Assembly: GCA_964570855.1 (NCBI GenBank)
Contig: CAZMZR010000049.1
Location: 1 to 24,625 of the forward strand
Length of the DNA: 24,625 nucleotides
Reading direction: 5' to 3'
DNA from: JAFGPS01 sp964570855
GTDB taxonomy: Bacteria > Planctomycetota > Phycisphaerae > Sedimentisphaerales > Anaerobacaceae
In this document: in pieces, positions 8,501 through 16,198 of the stretch
Layout of the letters: the number at the start of each line of letters is the position of its first letter
Numbering within the stretch: position 1 is the first letter of the stretch
The notes under the pieces: generated by a model
Told to the model about the DNA's origin: nothing
What the model saw: the letters and a program-made list of their open reading frames with translations, nothing else
Databases searched by the model: none
Program-made: the position numbers and the translations under genes

Positions 8501-8697
8501 CCGGTGAAACCATCCGTTGGCCCTACTTGTTCCCAACGGGAACTACCCTGTGAAATATTATTATCATAGTTCTCAGCTTCGACAGATACGATACCGTCCG
8601 GACCATTGTCCTGCTGGAGTGAGTTTGCGTTTGCGACTGTTATAAAAAGAGACAGGATTAAAACAAATGATGTTAAGTCTTTTAATTTCCTATGCAT
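5578..8697 (-). CDS. Large secreted multidomain carbohydrate-binding protein (CBM/GH115C-like, F5/8C, Fn3-like, LamG-like)
   Basis: The protein has 1039 residues. ATG 8697 follows a strong GAGGAGG site, and residues 1-25 form a signal peptide. Approximate modules: 37-190, a beta-sandwich beginning 'SVEAENYD' and ending 'GIIIDKIVLT', like CBM or GH115 C-terminal domains; 200-310, an Fn3-like unit ('HDIYFGTSFDDV', 'YYWRIDEVN'); 315-475, an F5/8 type C (discoidin) domain ('ITATASS', 'KYVRITANS', 'YGLSEVRF'); 476-565, a second Fn3-like unit ('HNVHFGS', 'YYWRVDEVN'); 566-750, a planctomycete domain opening 'LVVDDFESYND' and closing 'LLFDDIRL'; 752-1039, a LamG-like concanavalin-fold region ('GYVIHDDGKGNF', 'HDYWITIQP', 'VKVYIDG'). 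No catalytic domain is visible, so it more likely binds polysaccharide at the cell surface than cuts it. It is a single gene with its own promoter and long leader. Confidence 0.85.
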   Translation of the reverse strand: MHRKLKDLTSFVLILSLFITVANANSLQQDNGPDGIVSVEAENYDNNISQGSSRWEQVGPTDGFTGIAGMQALPNSGASNNTGYTTGSPRLDYEIDFVTTGTHYIWIRAWGSGGNDDSCHAGLDMREIDTCDRMSGWSGIYTWSNGTMDDPPATFEVSSTGSHTLNIWMREDGIIIDKIVLTTNPDYEPTGDGPSESQRGPRVKASSASPVDNSSDVPRDVVLSWMPGAFAYKHDIYFGTSFDDVNQATTTVDPGGVYMGRSDPNFYPESGTIRLDLDQKYYWRIDEVNAPPYSTVHKGDVWSFTAEASVSSLSGENITATASSWEEGKEPVNTVNNSGLDANDLHSNDTSEMWLSAQGETGPAWIQYQLDKDYKIHQMSVWNYNGQAFLAMYGVKDVTIEHSEDAVFWTQVNSVSEFAMAPGTESYASNITVDFDNVKAKYVRITANSNWSNGFLNQYGLSEVRFLYIPVSAREPNPEDEATEVPIDVTLHWRTGREASEHNVHFGSDQQLVKDSSEPVATVFQAGYGPLSLDLGSHYYWRVDEVNNFEIPAIWQSNIWSFTTQEYLVVDDFESYNDIAHGQEGSNLVYWTWIDGYDNPTVNGSTMGYSSGSSLETVIVHSVNQSVPVSYDNRTTSFSEVTVSPADLAVGRDWTIGNPNRIVLWFHGDPNNTTTEQMYVKLNGVKLLYDGNAGDIAVPVWRPWSIDLAPFGDNLRNVTTFSIGFDRTKAPGGTGTLLFDDIRLHPALPEIKEPEPFDGQWTYIYNADAAAGGSDYTALDGTWSHNSASDEWDETGIGQGRPGGASVINGYLRIQDTGDPSDYDMPDPGSNRKVAFAHSITPDIGDSASRILDGVTLSFRARVATGAPLDNSHPDGGGGITSWPAGGDGYVIHDDGKGNFSVRQSEDDMIISFALALASDDDELPAAGLVMNKLNGATPTGDVDITDDGAGLLNILELDTTLWHDYWITIQPDITGFGTHLVKVYIDGSQISNDFYVTAGTGNDYDDSYILMGTGATPQSGAIDVDYFSYKQGVYSPAP

Positions 8698-8988
8698 AAC
8701 AATCCTCCTCAGGGTTAACGTCAGAACTGAAACGATCTATAAAGAATTGAAAAAATCCCTATTTAGTTGTTTTTCCATGTTAATATTGTCTGAGATAATA
8801 TCTCATTGCTTTTTAATGCTGTTTTTTAATAAAAACCGGCGGTTATAGTTTTGAAACTACAATCCTGACACTCTATCTTAATATATCAATCTGTTTTGTT
8901 AAAAACTCTCGATAAATCGAAATTTCGCCTGTTATTATGCTAAAATCCAGGCTTTAGCACCTTTACAAGTGCAAAAGTCCATGACTTA
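8698..8988 (-). promoter_or_regulatory. Long palindrome-rich leader of the CBM protein gene
   Basis: About 285 nt lie between the predicted transcription start (near 8982) and ATG 8697. Dyads visible in order on the transcript: 8986-8976 (AGTC/GACT); 8972-8957 (GCACTT/AGGTGC around a GTAA loop); 8958-8939 (GCTAAA/TTTAGC); 8927-8918 (CGAAATTTCG); 8920-8909 (TCGAT/ATCGA); 8859-8846 (TAGTTT/AAACTA); 8844-8834 (AACCG/CGGTT); 8805-8791 (TGAGATA/TATCTCA). Some share bases and so exclude each other, which suits a switch. No known riboswitch class was recognised. Confidence 0.45.
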
Positions 8989-9018
8989 TTTATACCATAT
9001 TTTTTGGTTTAATGTCAA
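8989..9018 (-). promoter_or_regulatory. Strong promoter for the CBM protein gene
   Basis: On the minus strand a perfect TTGACA (9018-9013) is followed after 18 bp by TATAAA (8994-8989), preceded by TGG. Transcription should start near 8982. The 142 bp between this promoter and the upstream gene's stop (9161) contain no clear terminator. Confidence 0.7.
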
Positions 9019-9160
9019 TTAAGATATCATAAAAACAGGCAGGGGACAGGCAATGCATTTATTATTAAAACGATGTTGATAATGATTTTGACCTAAATAG
9101 GCCGCCGGGAATCCGAAAATTGTTGCATCTGTACATGATTTCTTATATCGGATGAAAAAA

Positions 9161-10314
9161 TTACTTGGAATTGTTATCAGTTTCATCGATTTGTTTATAG
9201 ATTTGAGCGATTTGGTAAAGTAATTTTTCAAGCCTGGAATAATATTCATCTTCCGAAAGAGTCTCTTTCGTATCGCGTAACTTGATGACCTCAAGCTCGA
9301 GCGTGTCACGTTTGGCACGAATGTGTGGGGGTGTTTTATTTTCAGCTTCGCTTTGTACTAAGTAAAACTGGTGTGCCCGGTAACCATCAAGAGATGCGTT
9401 GTCTCCGGCTTTTTTAACAGGCCTGATGCCGCGGAACCAGTCAGCCGGGGTACCTAATCCGTCACCGTTGTCGTCCAGCAGGGNNNNNNNNNNNNNNNNN
9501 NNNNNNNNNNNNNNNNNNNNNNNNNNNNNNNNNNNNNNNNNNNNNNNNNNNNNNNNNNNNNNNNNNNNNNNNNNNNNNNNNNNCCGCGGAACCAGTCAGC
9601 CGGGGTACCTAATCCGTCACCGTTGTCGTCCAGCAGGGCGTGTTCGGTGGCAAGCCGACCGGCGGCTGAGTAGAATTGAGTCACTCGATTAGAGGCGGTC
9701 AGAAATGCTTCGAGCAGGGAAGTTTGGCCGTCTTTGTCGAGGTCTGCCTGTGGATCGGCGATTGCATCTGCAAAATATTGTCCGAATCGTGTGTAGTTTA
9801 ATTCGAAGCCGCTCTTGGTCGCGGTAATCAATACACGATTTTCACCGGAGAGCTCGCTGAGGAACGGGGCGCTTGATGATGCGGTGTTGATAACTGCAAT
9901 AGGTCTTTGGAATGGTTTAAGCCATTCGGCAAGGTCTTCCGCCGGGAGGTCGGGCCCTCGAAGGTTAAATTTTGCCGTCCTGCCGTCGAAAGTGCCGTGT
10001 CCTATCAGAACCAGCCACAGGACCGTATCTATTTCATTTGGCTCGGCTTTGAGTATTCGTTCGATTGCCGTACGGTCGTCGGATGCCCCAATTTCATCCA
10101 GGCCGATTACGATAGATTTAACGTTTCCTTTCGAGCAGGTTTCCTGCCATATACCGGCGCATTGAGTGAACTGAGCTTTGTATTCCTCTGTCCCCCCGGC
10201 GCCGACTACGATTATAACGGTGGATTTTTGACCGGCCTGTTCAGATTGGCTGTTGGCGTCAGAAACAGCCGCATTTAGGATAAATACGAGCGTTAATAGT
10301 TTTATTAATCTCAC
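9161..10314 (-). CDS. Caspase/C13 peptidase-like protein with EF-hand loop (interrupted by an assembly gap)
   Basis: The start is GTG 10314, which overlaps the previous gene's TGA by four bases (GTGA) and follows GGAAGGG. The scaffold gap at 9484-9583 plus one of two identical 55-bp flanks is an artefact. Removing 155 bases leaves 999 nt, exactly 333 codons, ending at TAA 9163-9161: 332 residues. Residues 1-22 form a signal peptide. The body has the clan CD layout: a strand (STVIIVVGAGG), LVLIGHG with His106, then VINTASSSAPF at about 141-151. Aligned by eye to the legumain 'EACESG' motif, the nucleophile position is Ala145. A canonical EF-hand loop spans Asp191-Glu202 (D-D-D-G-S-E pattern), and a looser one starts at Asp229. 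The C-terminal 90 residues are helical and charged. It is probably an inactive or altered C13-fold protein in the cell envelope. It is the last gene of the operon. Confidence 0.7.
9429..9638. repeat. Assembly gap (100 N) flanked by identical 55-bp copies
   Basis: Bases 9429-9483 and 9584-9638 are identical over 55 positions, and 100 N lie between them. The next base outside each copy differs. The copy length looks like a de Bruijn k-mer overlap left unmerged by the scaffolder. Collapsing the two copies restores the reading frame of the C13-like gene through to TAA at 9161. The repeat is therefore very probably not biological. Confidence 0.9.
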
Positions 10315-12680
10315 GGCAATCCCTTCCAGCGGCGTAGCGCCCATTCGCCGGTAAAACACATCAGAATAATTATAAAAATTACTAAGGAAAGCCCTCTCGT
10401 ATCCCATAAGGGCCTGATCCAGGTTTCCATAATTGGCACACTTTCCTGAGGCAGGCTGTTTGCAAATTTATCTATTTCGTTAAGTTCGACAATCCGGCCG
10501 CCGGTCTGCCGGGCGAGGATTTCAAGAAGCGGACGGTTGGTTTTGATTGACTGGAACTCCTGCGCATCAAGATCGACGGCCCATCCCGTCCGGGCGGTGC
10601 CGATTTCACCGTCCTCTGCGTTTGTCACGGAGGCCTGAGCTAAGTAACCGCCGTTGATACGCGGAATATAAGTTGCTTCGTACAGACCTGTTTCGTCATA
10701 AACAGGTTCAGCGGTCAGTTGTGTTTTCCCGCCCTGTGGGTCAGTTACTTCTATGACAACAGAAGTGTCATCCATAGGTTCGAAATCTTTATCGCGCACG
10801 CGGGCTTGTAATAAAACAGGCTGATTTACCTGGTCCGGCTTTATCGAAGCCAGCAACGATATTCGTTCCGGTACGTCGGCGACAAGCCACCGCAGAGTTT
10901 GTCTCCAGAATTTATCCATGTCTTCGTGCATTTGAGATTCTCTCAAACCCCATCTCCACAAGTCACCGATAGTCAGCGCCCCGGTACGTCCGTTACCAAA
11001 CCGCTGTACGATAAGAGCGGGGTATTGCTCTGACCAATCGTTGCCGATAGTCGCTACCACACTGGCTCCGGGTTTGACGGCTGGTAACCGGTTCAGTACT
11101 CGAAATGCGGGCATCTCCGACAGACGTTGCTGTTCATTAGTCTCGTTTTCGCGTAATCGGGCCCAGGGCTGTAACCGGCCTTCACGAGTCAAATCCAGGC
11201 GCATTTGACCTGCCGTTGGCTTCTCGGGCAGCCGGTCCAGGTAAACGGGCAGAATCTGGCCGATTGCTGTGCGATTAAAGCGGCCCTGTTGGAATGATTC
11301 TTTACCGCCGAGCATGAGGAATCCGCCGCCGCGCTCGGATACGAATTTCCGGATCAAGTCCATTTGGACGGGAGAAAAGAATTCCGCTTCGATATCGTCA
11401 AGAACAATTGCGTGATATGCGAAAAGTTCCTCTTTGGTTGTCGGAAAACCGTCATGGAGCTCTTCCTGGTCGCGTGTATTAAGGCGGACCAAAACGGGTT
11501 GGTCATACTGCTCGGTCTGCTCCTGATTTATATTGTCGAACCCTCGATACAGCGGATTGTTTGTTTCGCCTCTGCGCCCTATCCAGTTGAATTTCGGTTC
11601 ACGTTTTGCAATACGTAGTAGCGCAACCAGTTCCACCTGCTCATCCTCACTTACGGCTCGTCGAAGAAACTTATACTCCCAGTTTGGTCTTCCGGTTACA
11701 TACAGGATTCGGTACGGCCCGCCTCCACGGTCCACGACTAATGTACGCTTATTATTAAGTGTTGTGGCTTCGTCGGCCGTATCGGGTTGTGTTGAAGGTT
11801 GCCCCTCCGTTTTTTCCCGGGCTGCAAGTTTATAGAATAATATGCCGTTTTCATCAGGACGCAGAGAGAAATTGAATACATTTTCCTGCTCACCAGTTCG
11901 TACGTTCCAGGTTTGGTGTTCAACCGGTTGACCTGAATTATCGGTTAAATCGAGTGCAATTGTCTTATCGGCGTAACCGGCGGTTTCGATATCCGCCTTA
12001 ATTGTCACCGGGGCATCTTCGAAAGAGGTCTGACTGACGGTGACATTATTCAGGGAAATATCCTTCTGCGGGCGGGGGCCGCCGATAACGACCGGGTAAA
12101 CGGGCGGTATGTCGGAGAAATCATACGATTGGGCAATCATATCCGTGGCGTTTCCATCGCTCAGTAAAAGTACACCGGCCAGCGGCCTGTTGTTGTAGCG
12201 CTCGGCGACGGTTCGCAATGCCGTAGCGACGGAAGATGCCTTGCCGTCAAAACTAAGCTCTGAAAAATCTGTCGTTCTGCGAATACGGGAATCGAATATA
12301 TATTGTCGGACTTGGAAATCGTCGGCAAGTGTGCCGAGCCATCCGGAGCTGTTGACATCAATTATCTCTCGAAGAATTTCTCCACGGGTTTGTGTCACGC
12401 CGCGGTCGATAATATTCATACTACCGCTGTTGTCCGCCATAACTACAAACAAATTGGCGCCGGATATGGCCCTTCTGCCGACCCACAGAGGTTCCAGGAG
12501 GCATATTGCCAGAATTAAGACTCCCGAGAGCTTGAGGACAAAAGCTGTTTTATTTCCGGGATTGATTGCCTGTGCTCGTCGATATGTCCGGACCAGCAAT
12601 GCGAACGCTATGACCAGTAGCCCTGCGTAAATCCACAGCCGGCCGGTTTCAGGGATGGTGATTGAACACAGCAAAGCCAT
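10311..12680 (-). CDS. VWA-domain membrane protein with glutamine-amidotransferase-like domain
   Basis: The protein has 789 residues from ATG 12680, which shares its A with the previous gene's TGA (TGATG). AGGAGG lies nine bases upstream; TTG 12683 is an alternative start. Two transmembrane helices (about 16-31 and 47-67) precede a VWA domain (about 78-250) with an intact MIDAS, D83-x-S85-x-S87 in 'MADNSGSM', and 'LLLSDGN'. A class I glutamine-amidotransferase-like fold follows (about 420-480, 'HAIVLDDIE', 'ERGGGFLMLGGKESF'). No catalytic Cys is visible at its nucleophile elbow, so it is probably non-enzymatic. An Ig-like extracytoplasmic region and a C-terminal helix (about 755-777) complete it. 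The layout resembles large planctomycete VWA proteins encoded beside MoxR. It probably acts at the membrane as a partner or substrate adaptor of the MoxR ATPase. Confidence 0.82.
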   Translation of the reverse strand: MALLCSITIPETGRLWIYAGLLVIAFALLVRTYRRAQAINPGNKTAFVLKLSGVLILAICLLEPLWVGRRAISGANLFVVMADNSGSMNIIDRGVTQTRGEILREIIDVNSSGWLGTLADDFQVRQYIFDSRIRRTTDFSELSFDGKASSVATALRTVAERYNNRPLAGVLLLSDGNATDMIAQSYDFSDIPPVYPVVIGGPRPQKDISLNNVTVSQTSFEDAPVTIKADIETAGYADKTIALDLTDNSGQPVEHQTWNVRTGEQENVFNFSLRPDENGILFYKLAAREKTEGQPSTQPDTADEATTLNNKRTLVVDRGGGPYRILYVTGRPNWEYKFLRRAVSEDEQVELVALLRIAKREPKFNWIGRRGETNNPLYRGFDNINQEQTEQYDQPVLVRLNTRDQEELHDGFPTTKEELFAYHAIVLDDIEAEFFSPVQMDLIRKFVSERGGGFLMLGGKESFQQGRFNRTAIGQILPVYLDRLPEKPTAGQMRLDLTREGRLQPWARLRENETNEQQRLSEMPAFRVLNRLPAVKPGASVVATIGNDWSEQYPALIVQRFGNGRTGALTIGDLWRWGLRESQMHEDMDKFWRQTLRWLVADVPERISLLASIKPDQVNQPVLLQARVRDKDFEPMDDTSVVIEVTDPQGGKTQLTAEPVYDETGLYEATYIPRINGGYLAQASVTNAEDGEIGTARTGWAVDLDAQEFQSIKTNRPLLEILARQTGGRIVELNEIDKFANSLPQESVPIMETWIRPLWDTRGLSLVIFIIILMCFTGEWALRRWKGLP

Positions 12681-15600
12681 CAATCGCCGCCTCCTAAATT
12701 TTCATAGTAACCACGAACCAGTTCTGAATATCGATTGGGTACCGGGTCGCGGTCGATTGGTACTAACGCTTCCCTTGATTCGAGCTTGGCCAGTTTCTCC
12801 TCCACACGAGCTCGCACTTCGGTCAAAGGTTTTGTAATCATCATTTCGACCATGTCCCATTCGGGTTTGGTACCGTGACGTACGAACTCGGCTCGTATCG
12901 CTCGTGCGCTGTCCCTGACCGTAGCGACTTCTTCACGAAGCTGTTGTTCGGTAAGCATCTCTTCGACATCGCGCAGTCCGTCGGACCACTGTCGGAAATC
13001 TCCACCGGTGAGCGGGCCGTTCGGATCGAGCCGGTTCCATTGCTCGGTAATTCCCTGAAGACCTTCAATGCCGTTTGGATCGGCTCGTTCGCCGCCTGCG
13101 GTTCTTCTCGAACCGCCCCGAGCAATTTGTCTTTCCGGGCTTTCGTTTTGTGATTCCAGTTGCCGGTCTTCGGATGCCTTCTCCGGCGAAAGATCGCCCG
13201 TCCCGGTTCGGGCCTGTTGATTATCCGTCTGGTTCGGGTCACCGGGTTGCTCTCGGCCCATGCCGTCGGCCCGTGCAGCTTCCTGGTTAACCTGCTCGAT
13301 AAGTTCGTCGATTTGCTCTCGTGCAAGACGAAGTGACTCGGCCTCATCGCCGAGTACGCTTCCCGCCGCTTCTTCGACACCATCCCTTAGATTTTCGATT
13401 CCCTGATTGGCCTGTTGTTCGAATCCCTGTGCCTGTGGAAGGAAATTGAGTCTGAGGACTTCGCCGGTTGCTTCGAGTGCTCTGTCGATATTTTCAGTGC
13501 TCGCCTGTCGAAGTGTGTCATAGAGCCTTCTTGAAAGTAAGGGCTCGGAGTTTTCCGCCTGCTCGCTGGTATCTTTCATCCTATCCAGCAGTTCTTTCAG
13601 ATTTTCTCTTTGCCGTTCGATTCTGTCCGCTGTTTCGCGGTTCAGACCGGAATCATCGAGGGTTCTTTGAACCGATTCCGCCTGCTGTTGTATCTGTTCG
13701 GCAATCTCTTTCTCTTGTTCGTCCAGTTGCTGTGCCTGCTCTCGCATGTTGCGCATTTGTTCCGAGAATTGGCCGGAGGTCCTGCGCTGGAATTCGTCTC
13801 GCATCTGTTCGAGCTCTCGTTGTGCGCGTGTAGTGGAAGTGGCTGCATTTGAGACCATGTCCCGCTCTATTTCCTCGGCGGACTGCTGAATTCTCGAACG
13901 GGATTCGCTTAGCTGCTCCGCCGCATCTGCCATGCGCTGACGGTTTTGCGGACTATCCATCCGCTGTTGTAGTTCGTCAACATCTCTGAGCGTTTCGATT
14001 TGCTCATCTCTTAGACGTTTGAGCTCGCGGCTGATTTCCTGCCTTTGTTCCTCGGTCCGCGCCTGTCGCAGTGCCGCTTGGGCTTCTCTGAGCCTGTCAG
14101 CCATTTGGTTTTGCCTTCGCGCCAGCTCGCGAAGTCGATTAAGGACCTGGATGTCCTCGCGTTGAGTTTCCTGCTGCTCCGACTGAGCTAAACGCTGGGT
14201 CTCGTATCTATCCTCCCTTTGCCGCAGTTCCAATTGCCGCAATTGCTGGTCGGAACGGGCCGAATCGGAACTATTGCCTCTTTGGGCATTACGGCTGAGG
14301 GCGATTTCATTTTCACGTTCTCTTAATTTTAGCAGTTCCTGGTAGGCAGACTGCTCTGCTGCTAATGCCGGTGTAAGCTCTGTATCGGAGGGAGTTTCGG
14401 CCGCTTTTGTTAAATGCTCGAGCGATGTCTCCATATAATTCGAGGCTTGTTCGAGCGCCTGGGCCTCAGTGGGCTCCTCGGCCTCTGTGCGAGCCGACCG
14501 GGCCTGCTGTAAAGCATCGTCCTGCGACTGCCTGACCAGCTTGATGTCATCTTTTTGTTCTTCGGCATTTTCCGACTGGTCAACCTGACGCTTAATGTTC
14601 CATGTGGCGCTGATGATTTGCTTTTGCAACTGGATAAGTCCCTCGCCGCGGTTACCTTGTTGCTGATTACCCGTTTGTTCCTGGTTGTTTTGGTCCCTGA
14701 ATGACTGATTTTCACGGAATATCTCTTCAAAGGGACGAATTTCGGTAAAGTACAAATCGGTCGAGGTCCTTCGGATATTACCGTCCGGCCCGATATCATC
14801 GGCCCAGAAGTAGTACGTCAGTAATTGGTCCGGCCGGGCGCCCATCTCTTCGAGTTCCAATAAATATTCCATTGTTTTTTTCTGATTCTGGGGAACCGAA
14901 TCACCAAGTTTGACGTCCTTGCTTTCTATGCCGGCCAAGGTGAAACTAACGCCGTGAGCTGTGACGCCATAGTCGTCGGAAACGTCGGCTTCGAAGGTCA
15001 GCTCCTCCAGAGGGGATGCTTCCATGTCGCGATTTGGAAATATCGTCTTTAATTCCGGTGGGAGGTTCTTGTGCACATCAATAACGAAACGCGGCGGTAC
15101 TTTATTCGCCCGCCCCTGGTCGTCAACCAGTTTTAGTTCGTATTGCCTGCTTTGAACCGGCTCAAGAAAAGCTTTGAAAATATTCGGTTGTTCGGTATCT
15201 TTATTCAGGTCAAGTTCTGAACCGTCTCTTGCTGAAAGCCGGGCTGTATCTACTGATTTATTGAGAGTAAATGTTAAAGTGACTTTCGAGCCTTCTATTA
15301 CACCTATCTGGCGCGTGTCTTTGATTGTTTTATCAGGTAAGTTCGTGTATGATGGATAGATGATGTTGGCATCGGCTCTTTCCAGTCGTGGATGATTGTA
15401 TGTAGTAATCTTATATTCTCGTGTGCGCCTGTTCGCATATTCGATGTGATAATACATATCGGAATTAACTTCCGGGATTATTCCGCCGAACACCGGGTCC
15501 TCCAGATTCCGCTTTAGCTGGATTTCCTGTATATTTTCCGCGGATTGGCCTATCAGGAGTTTTACTTCCTGGGGCAGCTTCCCGCCGAACCTTGCGGTTA

Positions 15601-16198
15601 TTACCACGGCCGTCCCCGTCTCTACGGTGGCATCTCCGGGACTGACGCTGATTTGATAACCTTTTATCGAGCTGTCTGTATTGATTGGCAGATAAGATGA
15701 GAACGGCAGCAACTGTGACAGTACGAATATTAGAAACAGCAGGGCGGCAATTTGACTGAGTCCGGCGAGCACAAGAGTCTTTTGCGAAATACTCTGTGTC
15801 CATTTGTGATTCCTTGCATGTGCCATCGCTTCGCCGATAACTCTTTCCTGCAAATAGCCTAATTGTTCCAGGGGGTCTTCTGGTTCCTGTTCTATTGCCG
15901 TCAGCAGGGTGGCTTTTAAATCGGGATTTTGCTTTTCAATGGTTCTGGCGATGGATTTGTAGTTCGGCTCGATTTTGCGCAACTTATACCAGGCTGTTAT
16001 AGAAGCTATTACGGTTGCTAAACAGAGAGCGTAATTTGCAACCGGCCAATACCAGCCCCAAAGATAATTAACGGTAATCAAAGCAATGCCGATAAGTGCG
16101 GCGATTGACCAGTACATAGCTAATCTTCTCAGTAATAGCAGCTTTTTTCGGCGGTTTACCACCGGCCTGAGCCATCGTCGAAGATTTCGTTCGATCAT
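12680..16198 (-). CDS. DUF4175-like giant coiled-coil membrane protein
   Basis: The protein has 1172 residues. ATG 16198 overlaps the preceding TGA (ATGA) and follows GGGGAAG. The frame opens 96 bases earlier, but that would run well into the neighbour. Three transmembrane helices lie at about 24-44, 50-70 and 142-165. Between them is the DUF4175-type segment 'RTIEKQNPDLKATLLTAIEQ'. Residues about 170-490 form an extracytoplasmic beta-rich region ('YKITTYNHPRLERADANI', 'IYPSYTNLP', a DDYGV motif). Residues about 490-975 are extremely rich in Gln, Glu and Arg and form a very long coiled coil. A polar low-complexity linker leads to a charged C-terminal domain (about 1060-1172). It could be a scaffold spanning the envelope. 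It sits between two VWA membrane proteins in the operon, which supports membership of one complex. Confidence 0.82.
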   Translation of the reverse strand: MIERNLRRWLRPVVNRRKKLLLLRRLAMYWSIAALIGIALITVNYLWGWYWPVANYALCLATVIASITAWYKLRKIEPNYKSIARTIEKQNPDLKATLLTAIEQEPEDPLEQLGYLQERVIGEAMAHARNHKWTQSISQKTLVLAGLSQIAALLFLIFVLSQLLPFSSYLPINTDSSIKGYQISVSPGDATVETGTAVVITARFGGKLPQEVKLLIGQSAENIQEIQLKRNLEDPVFGGIIPEVNSDMYYHIEYANRRTREYKITTYNHPRLERADANIIYPSYTNLPDKTIKDTRQIGVIEGSKVTLTFTLNKSVDTARLSARDGSELDLNKDTEQPNIFKAFLEPVQSRQYELKLVDDQGRANKVPPRFVIDVHKNLPPELKTIFPNRDMEASPLEELTFEADVSDDYGVTAHGVSFTLAGIESKDVKLGDSVPQNQKKTMEYLLELEEMGARPDQLLTYYFWADDIGPDGNIRRTSTDLYFTEIRPFEEIFRENQSFRDQNNQEQTGNQQQGNRGEGLIQLQKQIISATWNIKRQVDQSENAEEQKDDIKLVRQSQDDALQQARSARTEAEEPTEAQALEQASNYMETSLEHLTKAAETPSDTELTPALAAEQSAYQELLKLRERENEIALSRNAQRGNSSDSARSDQQLRQLELRQREDRYETQRLAQSEQQETQREDIQVLNRLRELARRQNQMADRLREAQAALRQARTEEQRQEISRELKRLRDEQIETLRDVDELQQRMDSPQNRQRMADAAEQLSESRSRIQQSAEEIERDMVSNAATSTTRAQRELEQMRDEFQRRTSGQFSEQMRNMREQAQQLDEQEKEIAEQIQQQAESVQRTLDDSGLNRETADRIERQRENLKELLDRMKDTSEQAENSEPLLSRRLYDTLRQASTENIDRALEATGEVLRLNFLPQAQGFEQQANQGIENLRDGVEEAAGSVLGDEAESLRLAREQIDELIEQVNQEAARADGMGREQPGDPNQTDNQQARTGTGDLSPEKASEDRQLESQNESPERQIARGGSRRTAGGERADPNGIEGLQGITEQWNRLDPNGPLTGGDFRQWSDGLRDVEEMLTEQQLREEVATVRDSARAIRAEFVRHGTKPEWDMVEMMITKPLTEVRARVEEKLAKLESREALVPIDRDPVPNRYSELVRGYYENLGGGD

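Noticed and set aside
8969..8979. Eleven-base string GGACTTTTGCA shared by the CBM leader (minus) and the 23938-23948 region (plus) as a common regulatory box
   Set aside because: Many shared 11-mers are expected by chance in a window of this size, and the two copies sit differently relative to their promoters.
9019..9318. A 99-codon minus-strand frame
   Set aside because: It overlaps the true 3' end of the C13-like gene in another frame. The in-phase reading down to TAA 9161 gives a sensible charged C-terminus and an exact codon count once the false gap is removed.
9429..9638. 55-bp direct repeat as a biological repeat or CRISPR-like unit
   Set aside because: There are only two copies, both touch the N run, and removing one restores the reading frame. 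It is an assembly overlap.
12241..14000. Long plus-strand open frames opposite the operon genes
   Set aside because: They mirror the codon structure of high-GC minus-strand genes, have no Shine-Dalgarno sites and resemble no protein family.
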